From Alishewanella jeotgali KCTC 22429 (GTDB lineage Bacteria > Pseudomonadota > Gammaproteobacteria > Enterobacterales > Alteromonadaceae): a stretch of 64,000 bases of DNA. The position numbers and the translations under genes are program-made. Each line of letters begins with the position of its first letter. Position 1 is the stretch's first letter. Shown here in pieces: positions 28,970-37,898 of the stretch. The stretch lies in assembly GCF_000245735.1 (NCBI RefSeq), contig NZ_AHTH01000005.1, forward strand, positions 248,001 through 312,000, written 5' to 3'. The notes beneath the pieces are model-generated. The model was not told the origin of the DNA. It searched no databases and worked only from the letters and a program-made list of their open reading frames with translations.

Positions 28970-28998
28970 CTTTTGATTGTAACCACAGTCCGGCGAAA

Positions 28999-29029
28999 TT
29001 AAAACAGTTGTTTTAAAACTCTTGTTTTA
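28999..29029 (-). promoter_or_regulatory. Two overlapping PsrA-like palindromes upstream of fadIJ
   Basis: TTAAAACA-GT-TGTTTTAA (28999-29016) is perfectly symmetric in its arms. It shares its edge with TAAAAC-TCTT-GTTTTA (29014-29029). Both match the AAAC-N2-4-GTTT pattern reported for PsrA, the TetR-family fatty-acid regulator of many gammaproteobacteria. Lying 80-110 bases before fadI they could overlap the promoter. No psrA gene is in the window. Confidence 0.45.
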
Positions 29030-29144
29030 GCGCTTGTAATAGCCATACGGGAACCTTATAAATAACAGCAGGTCCTAACTTGGCGTTTGCCCGCAGAAAG
29101 CGGTCAAAAATCAACCACTTCTTAATAATAAGACAGAAATCATC

Positions 29145-30098
29145 ATGGTACAGGCTTTTGCGTCATTAAAATCTTATCTGGATAGCCAGGTGCTGGGGCA
29201 ACCGGCACTGACCGAAGGCATCTTGCTGGCTTTGCTGGCCAATGGCCATCTGCTGGTAGAGGGCCCGCCCGGTCTGGCGAAAACCCGCGCAGTGAATGCA
29301 CTGGCGCAAGGTGTAGAAGCGGAGTTTCACCGCATACAGTTTACCCCTGATTTACTGCCTGCTGATCTGACCGGTACCGATATCTACCGGCCGGAAACCG
29401 GCGCCTTTGCCTTTCAATCCGGCCCGTTGTTTCATAATTTAATTCTGGCGGATGAAATTAACCGGGCACCGGCCAAGGTACAGTCTGCGCTACTGGAAGC
29501 GATGGCAGAAAAACAGGTCACAGTGGGTCGCAATACTTATAAACTGCCGGAGCTGTTTCTGGTGATGGCGACACAAAACCCGCTGGAACAGGAAGGTACC
29601 TACCCGCTGCCGGAAGCCCAACTTGACCGCTTTTTATTGCATTTAAAGGTTGATTACCCGGATAGCGCGACCGAGCTGGAGATCCTGCGCTTAACCCGCG
29701 CCGAAGCCCGCCATGAAACACCGGTTAAAGCGGCACCCATCAGTCAGGCGGATATTTTCGCTGCCCGCCAGCAGGTACTCAAGCTGCATCTGGCGGAGAG
29801 CCTGGAGCACTATATGGTGCAACTGGTGATGGCCACCCGCCAACCGGCGGCTTACAGCGACAAACTGGCCAGCTATATCAGCTATGGCGCCAGCCCGCGG
29901 GCGACCATAGCGCTGGATCGATGCGCCCGTGCCCGTGCCTGGCTGGCGGGTCGTGATTTTGTTACGCCGGAAGATATTCAGGCGGTATTTCATAATGTGC
30001 TGCGCCATCGTCTGATCCTGACCTATGCGGCAGAAGCCGAAGGGATCAGCACTGATCAGGTGCTGACCGAAGTCCTGCAGCGGGTGGCAGTGCCCTAA
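29145..30098 (+). CDS. MoxR family AAA ATPase
   Basis: MoxR ATPases act as chaperones for VWA-domain partners encoded beside them. The Walker A motif is GPPGLAKT (residues 40-47), Walker B is in LILADEINRAPAKVQSALLEAM, quoted in part as LILADEINRAPAK, and ATQNPLEQEGTYPLPEAQLD is the sensor 1 region. The length of 317 residues is standard. It heads a six-gene operon and its stop codon is one base from the DUF58 start. The protein that the complex assembles or the stress it meets is not defined. Confidence 0.94.
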   Translation: MVQAFASLKSYLDSQVLGQPALTEGILLALLANGHLLVEGPPGLAKTRAVNALAQGVEAEFHRIQFTPDLLPADLTGTDIYRPETGAFAFQSGPLFHNLILADEINRAPAKVQSALLEAMAEKQVTVGRNTYKLPELFLVMATQNPLEQEGTYPLPEAQLDRFLLHLKVDYPDSATELEILRLTRAEARHETPVKAAPISQADIFAARQQVLKLHLAESLEHYMVQLVMATRQPAAYSDKLASYISYGASPRATIALDRCARARAWLAGRDFVTPEDIQAVFHNVLRHRLILTYAAEAEGISTDQVLTEVLQRVAVP

Positions 30099-30099
30099 G

Positions 30100-31044
30100 A
30101 TGAGCGAACTGGCTTTTGATGCACAGCGCTGGCTTAGCAGCTTGCACGCCAACGGTTATCAGCTGGGCCTGCCGGAGCTGCTGTGGTATCAGCACCATAC
30201 CCGGTTACTGGATCTAAGCCCCGGCCAGCAGGTACATAGCAAGCTGGCCGGCAGTTATCTGGCGCGCAGCAAAGGCCGCGGCATGGAGTTTGATGAAGTG
30301 CGGCACTATCAGGTGGGTGACGATGTGCGCGCTATTGACTGGCGGGTAACGGCCCGCACCGGACGGGTTCATACTAAATTATTCCGTGAAGAGCGTGAGC
30401 GCCCGGTGTTTTTGCTGACAGAGCTGACCGAGTCCATGCGCTTTGGCTCCAGTCTGCTGTTAAAATCCGTGCAGGCAGCGCATCTGGCGGCCCTGTTGGC
30501 CTGGCATTGCAAAGCCAATGGCGACAAACTGGGTGGCCTGGTGTTTAGTGAACAGCAGCATGTACTGTTAAAACCCCTGGGCAGAAGCCGTGGCGTGTTG
30601 CGCTATTTGCAGGCTCTGCTGGATGTGCATCAGCAAAACCGCAGCAATCAGGGCATGGTCCTGAGCACAGCACTGGCAGAGCTAAGACGACTGCTGCGCC
30701 CGGGCAGCCTGCTTTATATTTTGTCCGATTTTGCCACCCTGGATGCTGAGGCGTTACGCCATCTGCAGGTATTATCACAGCATAATGAGATTCACTGTTG
30801 TCAGCTAACAGATCCGTTGGAGTTACAGCTGCCATCAGAGCTGCAGGGCGAGGCGCTGGTCAGTGCTGCTCAGGCATTAAAAGTGGTGCAGTTTAATTCA
30901 CAGCTAAAACAGCGCTATCAACAGCAACAACAGCAAGCGCTGGCGACAGCCAAGCACAGCGTGTTACAACTGGGCTGCAAATGGCTGACGCTAAGCAGTG
31001 CCAGCCCGCTGTTAAGCCAACTGGCTGGGGTCTATCATGACTGA
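30100..31044 (+). CDS. DUF58 domain protein (MoxR/Bat operon)
   Basis: A 314-residue protein of the DUF58 family, which resembles a VWA domain. The signature is RSKGRGMEFDEVRHYQVGDD followed by VRAIDWRVTARTGRVHTKLF, at about residues 52-90. It usually travels with MoxR and is thought to assist Bat-type VWA proteins. It starts one base after the MoxR stop without a clear ribosome site, so coupling is likely. Its end overlaps the next gene by eight bases. Confidence 0.9.
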   Translation: MSELAFDAQRWLSSLHANGYQLGLPELLWYQHHTRLLDLSPGQQVHSKLAGSYLARSKGRGMEFDEVRHYQVGDDVRAIDWRVTARTGRVHTKLFREERERPVFLLTELTESMRFGSSLLLKSVQAAHLAALLAWHCKANGDKLGGLVFSEQQHVLLKPLGRSRGVLRYLQALLDVHQQNRSNQGMVLSTALAELRRLLRPGSLLYILSDFATLDAEALRHLQVLSQHNEIHCCQLTDPLELQLPSELQGEALVSAAQALKVVQFNSQLKQRYQQQQQQALATAKHSVLQLGCKWLTLSSASPLLSQLAGVYHD

Positions 31045-31561
31045 GCCAGCACAATTATTGGCGTTACTGGCCGATATTGACGAGCCGGCATTAAGCGAGA
31101 GCTTCGCGCTGGCGCCCGGTCACTGGCTGCTGTTACTCCTGCTAGTAGCCGCCTGCTTATTTGCGCTCACTATTGCGCTGCGTTACTGGCGGTTTCAGCG
31201 CCCGAAACGGCTGGCTCGACGCCTTTGGCAGCAACTGGATGCCACTGATCCGACAATGCCGGCCCAGCTGAATCAACTGCTCAAACGCTTACTCAAGGCT
31301 TATGCACCGCGGCATCCGTTGTTAACCGCCGATACCGAGAGCTGGCAACAGCACTGGCAGAGTCAGCTACCCGCCCCGCTGCAGTTACCGTCGTTACAGC
31401 CACTGTTATATCAGGCGCCAACGCAGCACAACGCGCTGGAGCGCCAGCAGTTGTATCAGTGTGGTGGGGTCTTTATCCAGCGCTTTAACGGCCGCTTGTA
31501 TCAGCAAGCCGCCAGCCCAGCTACCGGCCCGGGTACAGGAGTTGACCATGCTGGAGCTTAG
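31037..31561 (+). CDS. DUF4381 membrane protein (Bat operon)
   Basis: A 174-residue protein with one membrane helix (about residues 33-53, WLLLLLLVAACLFALTIAL). A short outer segment starting LLALLADIDEPAL precedes it, and a cytoplasmic helical domain follows, with LARRLWQQLD and LNQLLKRLLKAYAPRHPL. This layout and position match DUF4381 proteins of Bat operons. Its function is unknown. It overlaps both neighbours. Confidence 0.82.
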   Translation: MTEPAQLLALLADIDEPALSESFALAPGHWLLLLLLVAACLFALTIALRYWRFQRPKRLARRLWQQLDATDPTMPAQLNQLLKRLLKAYAPRHPLLTADTESWQQHWQSQLPAPLQLPSLQPLLYQAPTQHNALERQQLYQCGGVFIQRFNGRLYQQAASPATGPGTGVDHAGA

Positions 31562-32534
31562 TTATCCGTGGCTGTTACTGGCACTGCCCCTCCCCTGGCT
31601 GGTGCCCAAAGCCCGCCAGCTAAGCGGCAGTGCGCTAAAGCTGCCGGCCCTGGCGAAATTAGGGCAGGCGCACAGCACTGGTACCACGGCGCCAATCAGT
31701 GTGCGGCTGTTGCTGCTATTAACCTGGGTCCTGCTGGTGCTAAGCGCCAGCCAGCCACGCTGGCTGGGTGAGCCGGTAACCCTGCCACAGCAGGGGCGCG
31801 AACTGATGCTGGCGTTGGATCTGTCCGGTTCGATGGATATTCAGGATATGGAGTTAAATGGCCAGCGCATGACCCGGCTGGATGCGATGAAACTGGTGCT
31901 GCGCGATTTTATCGCCCAGCGCCAGGGTGATCGGATTGGCCTGATCCTGTTTGCGGATGCCGCCTATCAACAAACACCGCTCACCTTTGATCTGGCGACG
32001 GTACAGCAGTTTCTCGACGATGCCGTCATGGGACTGGTTGGCCAGCGGACCGCCATTGGCGAGGCGATAGGTCTGACCGTAAAGCGGCTGAATGCCTACC
32101 CGTCCAGTAATAAGGTGTTAATCCTGCTCAGTGACGGCGCCAACAACTCCGGCGAGATCCAGCCCCGCGAAGCCTTACAACTGGCGAAAGCGGCCGGGAT
32201 CCGCATCCATACTGTCGGCCTGGGTGCTGAACAGATGGTACAACAGAGTATTTTCGGACAGCGTATTATCAACCCTTCACATGATTTAGACGAAGAGTTA
32301 CTACGTGAGATCGCTGAACAGACCGGTGGCCGCTATTTCCGCGCCCGCAGTCCGGCAGAGCTGCGGCAGATCTATCAGTTGCTGGATCAACTGGAGCCGA
32401 TAGAACGTGAGCAGCTCACCTACCGGCCCCAGCTTAGCTTGCTGCATTATCCGCTGGCGCTGGCTTTGCTCTGTAGCTTTTGTCTGGCGCTACGGCGAGT
32501 TGATTGGGCAGGAGTAAAAAACCGTGTGGTCTGA
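31548..32534 (+). CDS. VWA domain membrane protein (BatA-like)
   Basis: A 328-residue protein with two N-terminal membrane helices (residues about 6-20 and 60-80), a VWA domain and one C-terminal helix. The metal-ion-dependent adhesion site is LALDLSGSMD (DxSxS), with a later Thr in GQRTAIGEAIG and an Asp in LILLSDGANNSG, so it should be intact. AGGAG precedes the ATG at 31548; a GTG 29 codons upstream is rejected. It overlaps DUF4381 by 14 bases and the next gene by 11 bases. It is a likely MoxR client. Confidence 0.9.
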   Translation: MLELSYPWLLLALPLPWLVPKARQLSGSALKLPALAKLGQAHSTGTTAPISVRLLLLLTWVLLVLSASQPRWLGEPVTLPQQGRELMLALDLSGSMDIQDMELNGQRMTRLDAMKLVLRDFIAQRQGDRIGLILFADAAYQQTPLTFDLATVQQFLDDAVMGLVGQRTAIGEAIGLTVKRLNAYPSSNKVLILLSDGANNSGEIQPREALQLAKAAGIRIHTVGLGAEQMVQQSIFGQRIINPSHDLDEELLREIAEQTGGRYFRARSPAELRQIYQLLDQLEPIEREQLTYRPQLSLLHYPLALALLCSFCLALRRVDWAGVKNRVV

Positions 32535-34350
32535 GTTACATTTACTACGTCCATTCTGGCTACTGGCCCTGCTACCGGCGCTGTTACTCTGGCTGCTGCT
32601 GTACCGGCACCGCCAGCAACCAGGGCTTTGGCATAATCTGATTGCCCGGCATTTACAACCCGTGGTGTTGCTGGGGGAACAATTACAAAAACGCCAGCCG
32701 CTGGCCCTGCCCTTGCTGGCGTTATGCTGGCTGTTAGCCGTGCTGGCATTAAGTGGCCCAAGCTGGCAGAAACTGCCGCAACCGGCACTGACCGTCAAGC
32801 AGGCGACAGTGCTGATTATGGATATGTCGCTGTCGATGCGCGCCACCGATCTGGTGCCGGATCGCCTGACGCAGCAAAGATTTAAAGCGCTGGATTTTAT
32901 AGATAAATTACGCGAAGGCGAACTGGCACTGATTAGCTATGCTGCCGATGCCTTTGTGATTTCGCCACTGACACCGGATCACAACAATATCCGCCTGCAG
33001 GTGCCCAATTTGCGCCCGGAGCTGATGCCGGCTCAGGGTTCAAATGTGCTGGCTGCGTTGGAGCTGGCCGATCAACTGTTAACCCAGGCTGGCTTCGCCA
33101 GTGGCGAAGTGATTTTATTTACTGACGGTTTTGAGGCGCAAAGTTTTCATGCGTTGCAGCAACTGCTTAACCGTTATCCACACCGGTTGTCAGTGCTGGC
33201 ATTTGGCTCTGCTGAGGGCGCAGTGGTAAGGCTGGAAAACGGTGAGCTGTTAAAAGATCGTCAGGGTGGCGTAGTAGTACCACGAGTACCGCTACAACAA
33301 TTGGCGGTGCTGGCCCGTCAGGGTGGTGGTCAGTTCCGGCAAGCCGTTGCTGATAACAGCGATCTGGAGGCACTGGTGCAGGCACTACGCAACCCACAGG
33401 CCAGTAAAGGCGAAACGCCGGTATTAAGCGGCGATGTCTGGCAGGATGGCGCAGTTTATCTGGTCTGGTTATTGTTACCGCTGGCGCTCTGGCTTGGCCG
33501 GCGCGCAGCGGTATTAATGCTGTGTCTGATTATCTATATCCCACCAGCCAATGCCAACAGTTGGCAGCAGCTGTGGCAAACCCAACAGCAACGCGCACAG
33601 CAGGCTTATCAACAGGGTAACTATGCCAAAGCCAGAGAGCAGTTTCAGGACCCACTTTGGCAAGGTAATGCGGCCTACCGCGCCGGTGATTATCAGCAGG
33701 CAGAGCAAGCCTACCGTCAGGCTCTTGCGCAGGGTGAAAACGCCAGTCTGTGGCATAACCTTGGTAATACGCTGGCAATGCAACAAGATCTGGAGCAAGC
33801 GCTGTCGGCTTTTCAGCGCGCCTCTGAGCTGGATCCTGAGCATAGCGCAGCGCGGCAAAACGCCGAACTGATGCAGCAATTGTTAGAGCAGCAGCAAGCT
33901 GAGCAGCAGCAAGCTGAGCAGCAGGCCCAGCAGCAATCAGAAGAGCAGCAAGACCAACAATCATCGGATAGTAACGAATCATCAGCGGATAATGCTTCGC
34001 AAAATGCTAAAGACAATGCTGAAGAACAAACAGATAATGCACAGCAATCGGCTCAAAGTGCTGAGCAAGGCCCCCCGGACGAGTCCGAGCCACAGCAAAC
34101 GGATGCTAACAGGGCGCAACAGGCTGAGGCTCAGTTAGAGCCAGCACAAGCTGATACGCAGGATACTGCGGCACAAGCTGTTATTAATGAGCCCTGGCCT
34201 AATGCGACACCGGAACAACAACAAGAGCTGGAAAATCTGCTGCGCAAAGTACAGGACGATCCCGGCGTCCTGCTTAGAAACCGCATGCTGCTCGAATATC
34301 AAAAACGTCGTCACAGCCTACCCCCGCAAGGAGCTCAACAAGAATGGTAA
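32524..34350 (+). CDS. VWA-TPR fusion membrane protein (BatB-BatC type)
   Basis: A 608-residue protein read from GTG 32524 with AGGAG nine bases upstream. N-terminal helices (about 9-27 and 56-78) precede a VWA domain with an intact DMSLSM metal site (near residue 100). A further helix lies at about residues 315-340. TPR repeats follow (about 345-455: YQQGNYAKAREQF, YRAGDYQQAEQAYRQAL, ASLWHNLGNTLAMQQDLEQA). A long Gln/Glu/Ser-rich low-complexity stretch (about 455-560) comes next, and the chain ends in a conserved charged segment, EQQQELENLLRKVQDDPG. In many genomes BatB and BatC are separate; here they are one chain. The periplasmic TPR could gather partners for the VWA domain. Confidence 0.9.
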   Translation: MWSELHLLRPFWLLALLPALLLWLLLYRHRQQPGLWHNLIARHLQPVVLLGEQLQKRQPLALPLLALCWLLAVLALSGPSWQKLPQPALTVKQATVLIMDMSLSMRATDLVPDRLTQQRFKALDFIDKLREGELALISYAADAFVISPLTPDHNNIRLQVPNLRPELMPAQGSNVLAALELADQLLTQAGFASGEVILFTDGFEAQSFHALQQLLNRYPHRLSVLAFGSAEGAVVRLENGELLKDRQGGVVVPRVPLQQLAVLARQGGGQFRQAVADNSDLEALVQALRNPQASKGETPVLSGDVWQDGAVYLVWLLLPLALWLGRRAAVLMLCLIIYIPPANANSWQQLWQTQQQRAQQAYQQGNYAKAREQFQDPLWQGNAAYRAGDYQQAEQAYRQALAQGENASLWHNLGNTLAMQQDLEQALSAFQRASELDPEHSAARQNAELMQQLLEQQQAEQQQAEQQAQQQSEEQQDQQSSDSNESSADNASQNAKDNAEEQTDNAQQSAQSAEQGPPDESEPQQTDANRAQQAEAQLEPAQADTQDTAAQAVINEPWPNATPEQQQELENLLRKVQDDPGVLLRNRMLLEYQKRRHSLPPQGAQQEW

Positions 34351-36002
34351 GCCGTTTTCTTAGTTTGCTGCTGTTACTAATGCCGCTGTCGGCCGCGCAG
34401 GCCTTTAGCAGCCTGAGCAGCAGTGTCGACAAAAACCCGGCCATGCTGGGGGAAGCCATTACCCTGACAGTAAGCGCCGATGGGCGTTTTGCCGCCGATG
34501 CCATAGATTTTCGGGTGCTGGAGCAAGACTTCAGGGTTATGCTGCCGTCGGTAAGTCAAAGTACCCAGGTGATCAACGGTGTAACACAGCATAACACCAG
34601 CTGGAGTGTGTCATTATTTGCCAGTAGCACCGGTGTTTACCGGATCCCGGCCTTTGAGTTAAACGGCGTGCGCTCCGAGCCTATTGAACTGACCATTATC
34701 GAAAGCAGTCAGGCGCAAAACCGGCGCGACCTCTTTCTGGAAGCGAAACTAGTCGGTTACCCCTCCGCCTATGTGCAGCAAATGCTGTATTACGACGTGG
34801 TGATCTACTTCAGTGGCGACTTGCAACGCGGCAATCTGACGGAGCCGGCACTGGAAGGCGCCGAAATTCAGCGCCTGGGCCCGGATACCGAAGGCACCGC
34901 CCTGATTGACGGCGTACGTTACCGCACCATTACCCGTCGCTATTTGTTGATCCCACAGCGCAGCGGTGACTTTGTTATAGCGCCGCCACTGTTTACCGGT
35001 GAAATGATAGAGCGTAATCCGGAGCGTTTTAACTACTTCTCGCGCAGTAAAACCGTAATGGCCGAAGCGGAGCCAGTGCAGCTGGAAGTGAAACCACAAC
35101 CGGAAAACTTCCCGGGTCGCTGGCTGATAGCCGGCCTGGTAACGCTAACCGAAGAATGGCAACCGGATAGTCAACAGCTAAAAGCCGGTGAGCCTGTGAC
35201 CCGGATTATTACCCTTTCGGCCGTCGATGTCGCCGCGAATCAGCTGCCGGATCTGGACCAGCAACTGCCCGCCTCATTGCGGGCCTATCAGGAACAGCCA
35301 CAAAGCCGCGGTGCTGAGCGTAGCGGCCGGCAGGTGGCGCAAAAAGTCTTTACCAGTGCCCTGATTGCCAGTAATGAAGGCGAGTTAGTCTTACCTGAAG
35401 TGCGTCTGCCATGGTGGAATAGCCAGACCAACCGGCTGGAATATGCGGTGTTGCCAGCCCGTGCGCTGCAGGTAACCGGGAATGCCCAACCGACGATGTC
35501 GCTGCCAACGCTAAGCAGCCCAGAATTGCTGCCAGTAACAGCTGCCAACAGCCCCTGGCAATGGAATTATCTGAGCACGGTATTGTTAGCCGCCTGGCTG
35601 CTGAGCACTGTGGCATTATGCTGGCTGTGGCTTGAACGCCGTATGCTGCGCGCTAACCAGCACACCGGCAATCGCGCTGATAATGGCAATACTGTAGCGG
35701 TCGATGCCGGCAAGCAGGCTTTTAAACAGGCCTGTAACAATAATTCTCCGAAAAAGGCAGAGCAGACGTTACTGCGTCTGGCCGCCGGCGCCTATCCGCC
35801 GGCATGCCGCTCGCTGGGGGAGCTTGCCGCTAAAGTGAGTGATCCGGAATTAAAAGCAGAGATTCGAAAGCTGGAGCAGGCGTTGTACAGTCCGCAAACC
35901 GAGAGTTGGCAAGGTGAGGCGCTGTATCACGCCTGGTTAAAGCGCAAAGCCAGCCATACTGCGCAGCGTGCGGTTCAGCTACAGCCGCTATACCCTGATT
36001 AA
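34344..36002 (+). CDS. BatD family protein
   Basis: A 552-residue periplasm-facing protein. The signal peptide is MVSRFLSLLLLLMPLSAAQA. Repeated Ig-like beta domains follow, the first starting FSSLSSSVDKNPAMLGEAI, and a single membrane helix lies at about residues 411-432 (LSTVLLAAWLLSTVALCWLWL). A short cytoplasmic helical domain ends the chain. This is the BatD plan. AAGGAG precedes the ATG, which overlaps the VWA-TPR gene by seven bases. It is the last gene of the operon. Confidence 0.9.
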   Translation: MVSRFLSLLLLLMPLSAAQAFSSLSSSVDKNPAMLGEAITLTVSADGRFAADAIDFRVLEQDFRVMLPSVSQSTQVINGVTQHNTSWSVSLFASSTGVYRIPAFELNGVRSEPIELTIIESSQAQNRRDLFLEAKLVGYPSAYVQQMLYYDVVIYFSGDLQRGNLTEPALEGAEIQRLGPDTEGTALIDGVRYRTITRRYLLIPQRSGDFVIAPPLFTGEMIERNPERFNYFSRSKTVMAEAEPVQLEVKPQPENFPGRWLIAGLVTLTEEWQPDSQQLKAGEPVTRIITLSAVDVAANQLPDLDQQLPASLRAYQEQPQSRGAERSGRQVAQKVFTSALIASNEGELVLPEVRLPWWNSQTNRLEYAVLPARALQVTGNAQPTMSLPTLSSPELLPVTAANSPWQWNYLSTVLLAAWLLSTVALCWLWLERRMLRANQHTGNRADNGNTVAVDAGKQAFKQACNNNSPKKAEQTLLRLAAGAYPPACRSLGELAAKVSDPELKAEIRKLEQALYSPQTESWQGEALYHAWLKRKASHTAQRAVQLQPLYPD

Positions 36003-36087
36003 AAGGCCTGATTAAACATTCTGCTTAAAAGGCCTGGTTAAAAGACCGGAATAACAGCACGAATTCGGCAGATCCCACAATCAATAA

Positions 36088-36121
36088 GGCGGGCTGGTGG
36101 CAAAGCACTAGCCAGCCCGCC
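36088..36121 (+). terminator. Probable terminator of the moxR-bat operon
   Basis: GGCGGGCTGG (36088-36097) and CCAGCCCGCC (36112-36121) are perfect 10-bp arms with a 14-base loop, 86 bases past batD. The following bases are T-poor (GTCATCTTGTT), so ending may need Rho. Confidence 0.5.
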
Positions 36122-36152
36122 GTCATCTTGTTAGCATCTACCCTAAGCCAAA

Positions 36153-36189
36153 CTAAGACTGAGGGCTGCAGTTACCGCTCTCAGCCTTA
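36153..36189. repeat. Imperfect inverted repeat, 11-bp arms
   Basis: CTAAGACTGAG and CTCAGCCTTAG pair with one mismatch around a 15-base loop. Role unknown. Confidence 0.35.
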
Positions 36190-36212
36190 GTCTGGCTGAA
36201 TTTATTATGATT

Positions 36213-36273
36213 TGACCTTTGCTGACGCGTTCTGGCTGTCATCGCCAGCAATGACTGTCGTCAGCAAAGGTCA
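36213..36273 (+). promoter_or_regulatory. Long stem-loop with 15-bp perfect arms in the putP leader
   Basis: TGACCTTTGCTGACG (36213-36227) and CGTCAGCAAAGGTCA (36259-36273) are perfectly complementary. The 31-base loop contains a second small stem, CTGGC (36232-36236) and GCCAG (36244-36248). CTCGTTTTATAAC follows, and the putP start is 39 bases downstream. It may be a terminator, a leader RNA structure or a pair of operator half-sites. Confidence 0.5.
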
Positions 36274-36311
36274 GCTCGTTTTATAACAACGTACAATAAC
36301 AGGAGCTTCGT

Positions 36312-37805
36312 TTGGAAACTGCCACTCTCTTTTCGCTCGCCCTCTATTTTCTGGCGATGATCGCAATCGGGCTTTATGCCTACCGTACCACCGATAATGA
36401 TGTCTCAGGCTATATGCTGGGTGGACGTAAGTTAAGCCCCAGTGTCACTGCCCTTTCGGCCGGCGCATCTGATATGAGCGGCTGGATGCTGATGGGCCTG
36501 CCTGGTGCTATGTACCTGTCCGGTTTAAGCAGTACCTGGATCGCCGTCGGGTTATTGATTGGCGCCTATCTTAACTATTTAATAGTGGCACCGCGGCTGC
36601 GGGTTTACACCGAGCTGGCGCAGGATGCCATTACCATTCCGGATTATTTTGAAAAACGCTTTGAAGATCGCACCCGTTTGCTGCGTTTAGTGTCATCGCT
36701 GGTGATTATTGTGTTCTTTACACTGTACACCTCATCCGGTGTAGTTGGCGGTGGTAAGCTGTTTGAAAGCTCTTTTGGCTTTGATTATGAACTGGGGCTT
36801 TTCGTTACCGCCGGCGTAGTCGTGATCTACACCCTGATTGGTGGCTTTCTGGCGGTAAGTTTGACCGACTTTGTGCAAGGCTGTCTGATGTTTATCGCGC
36901 TGGTGTTAGTACCGGTGGTAGCGATTGATCATCTGGGTGGCCTTGGCGAAGTCAATCAGATTGTCAGTACCATCAATCCGGATCTGTTAAGTTGGGTTGG
37001 CGCCAGCTCAGCACTGGCGATTATCTCGGCGCTGTCCTGGGGCCTGGGTTATTTCGGCCAGCCGCATATTATTGTCCGTTTTATGGCCATTCGCTCAGTA
37101 AAAGATATTAAAGTGGCGCGGCGCATCGGTATGAGCTGGATGCTGGTAACCATCGTTGGTGCCGTGATGACCGGTTTTGTCGGTATCGCCTATGTTGCGA
37201 AAACCGAGATGACACTGCAGGACCCGGAAACAATCTTTATTATCTTCTCCCAGTTTTTGTTTCACCCACTGATCAGCGGCTTCTTACTGGCGGCGATCCT
37301 GGCAGCGATTATGAGTACCATCTCCTCCCAGTTGCTGGTTACTTCCAGCTCACTGACCGAAGATTTCTATAAAACCTTTGTCAAACGTGATGCGTCACAG
37401 GCGGAACTGGTGGTGATTGGCCGTTTATCAGTGCTGGCGGTTGCTATCGTCGCCATCGCGCTGGCATTTGACCGTAACAGCTCAGTACTGCAACTGGTCA
37501 GCAATGCCTGGGCCGGGTTTGGCGCTGCCTTTGGCCCGCTGATTATCCTGAGCCTGTACTGGCAACGGATGACATTCGCCGGCGCCCTCAGTGGTATTGT
37601 AGTTGGCGCCCTCACAGTCTTGTTCTGGATCTATGCGCCCATTACGCTTGACGGGCAGCGGCTAAGCCAGGTGATGTATGAAATCGTACCTGGCGTGTTA
37701 CTGAGTACTTTGGCGATAGTTGTAGTGAGTTTATGCACTAAAGCGCCGGCTCCCTCCATTCTGCAACTGTTCAGCAAAATGCAGCAACAAATGAAAAACA
37801 GCTAA
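36312..37805 (+). CDS. putP: Sodium/proline symporter PutP
   Basis: PutP imports proline with sodium ions. The 497-residue chain has about 13 hydrophobic helices. LGGRKLSPSVTALSAGASDM and SGWMLMGLPGAMY carry the sodium- and substrate-binding residues of helix 2, and GYFGQPHIIVRFMAIRS is a PutP signature. ITSS-type LLAAILAAIMSTISSQLLVT, quoted as AAIMSTISSQLLVT, is helix 9 with the second sodium site. The start is a TTG at 36312 with AGGAG six bases before. A large stem-loop lies just upstream. No putA is nearby. Confidence 0.95.
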   Translation: METATLFSLALYFLAMIAIGLYAYRTTDNDVSGYMLGGRKLSPSVTALSAGASDMSGWMLMGLPGAMYLSGLSSTWIAVGLLIGAYLNYLIVAPRLRVYTELAQDAITIPDYFEKRFEDRTRLLRLVSSLVIIVFFTLYTSSGVVGGGKLFESSFGFDYELGLFVTAGVVVIYTLIGGFLAVSLTDFVQGCLMFIALVLVPVVAIDHLGGLGEVNQIVSTINPDLLSWVGASSALAIISALSWGLGYFGQPHIIVRFMAIRSVKDIKVARRIGMSWMLVTIVGAVMTGFVGIAYVAKTEMTLQDPETIFIIFSQFLFHPLISGFLLAAILAAIMSTISSQLLVTSSSLTEDFYKTFVKRDASQAELVVIGRLSVLAVAIVAIALAFDRNSSVLQLVSNAWAGFGAAFGPLIILSLYWQRMTFAGALSGIVVGALTVLFWIYAPITLDGQRLSQVMYEIVPGVLLSTLAIVVVSLCTKAPAPSILQLFSKMQQQMKNS

Positions 37806-37898
37806 CAGCTTGTTTTAACAGCTGCTAGAATTGGCTAATAGCCTGTTCTGGCAGCCTCCGGTTGCCAACACCGCGTGTTTGAGGGAGAGTTCGCCTTT

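Larger units (their letters stand above)
36003..36311. other. Gene-free stretch with three stem-loops before putP
   Basis: This 309-bp spacer holds no convincing gene. It starts with a short near-repeat of AGGCCTG(A/G)TTAAA and then carries stem-loops at 36088-36121, 36153-36189 and 36213-36273, described separately. The putP ribosome site closes it. Confidence 0.7.
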
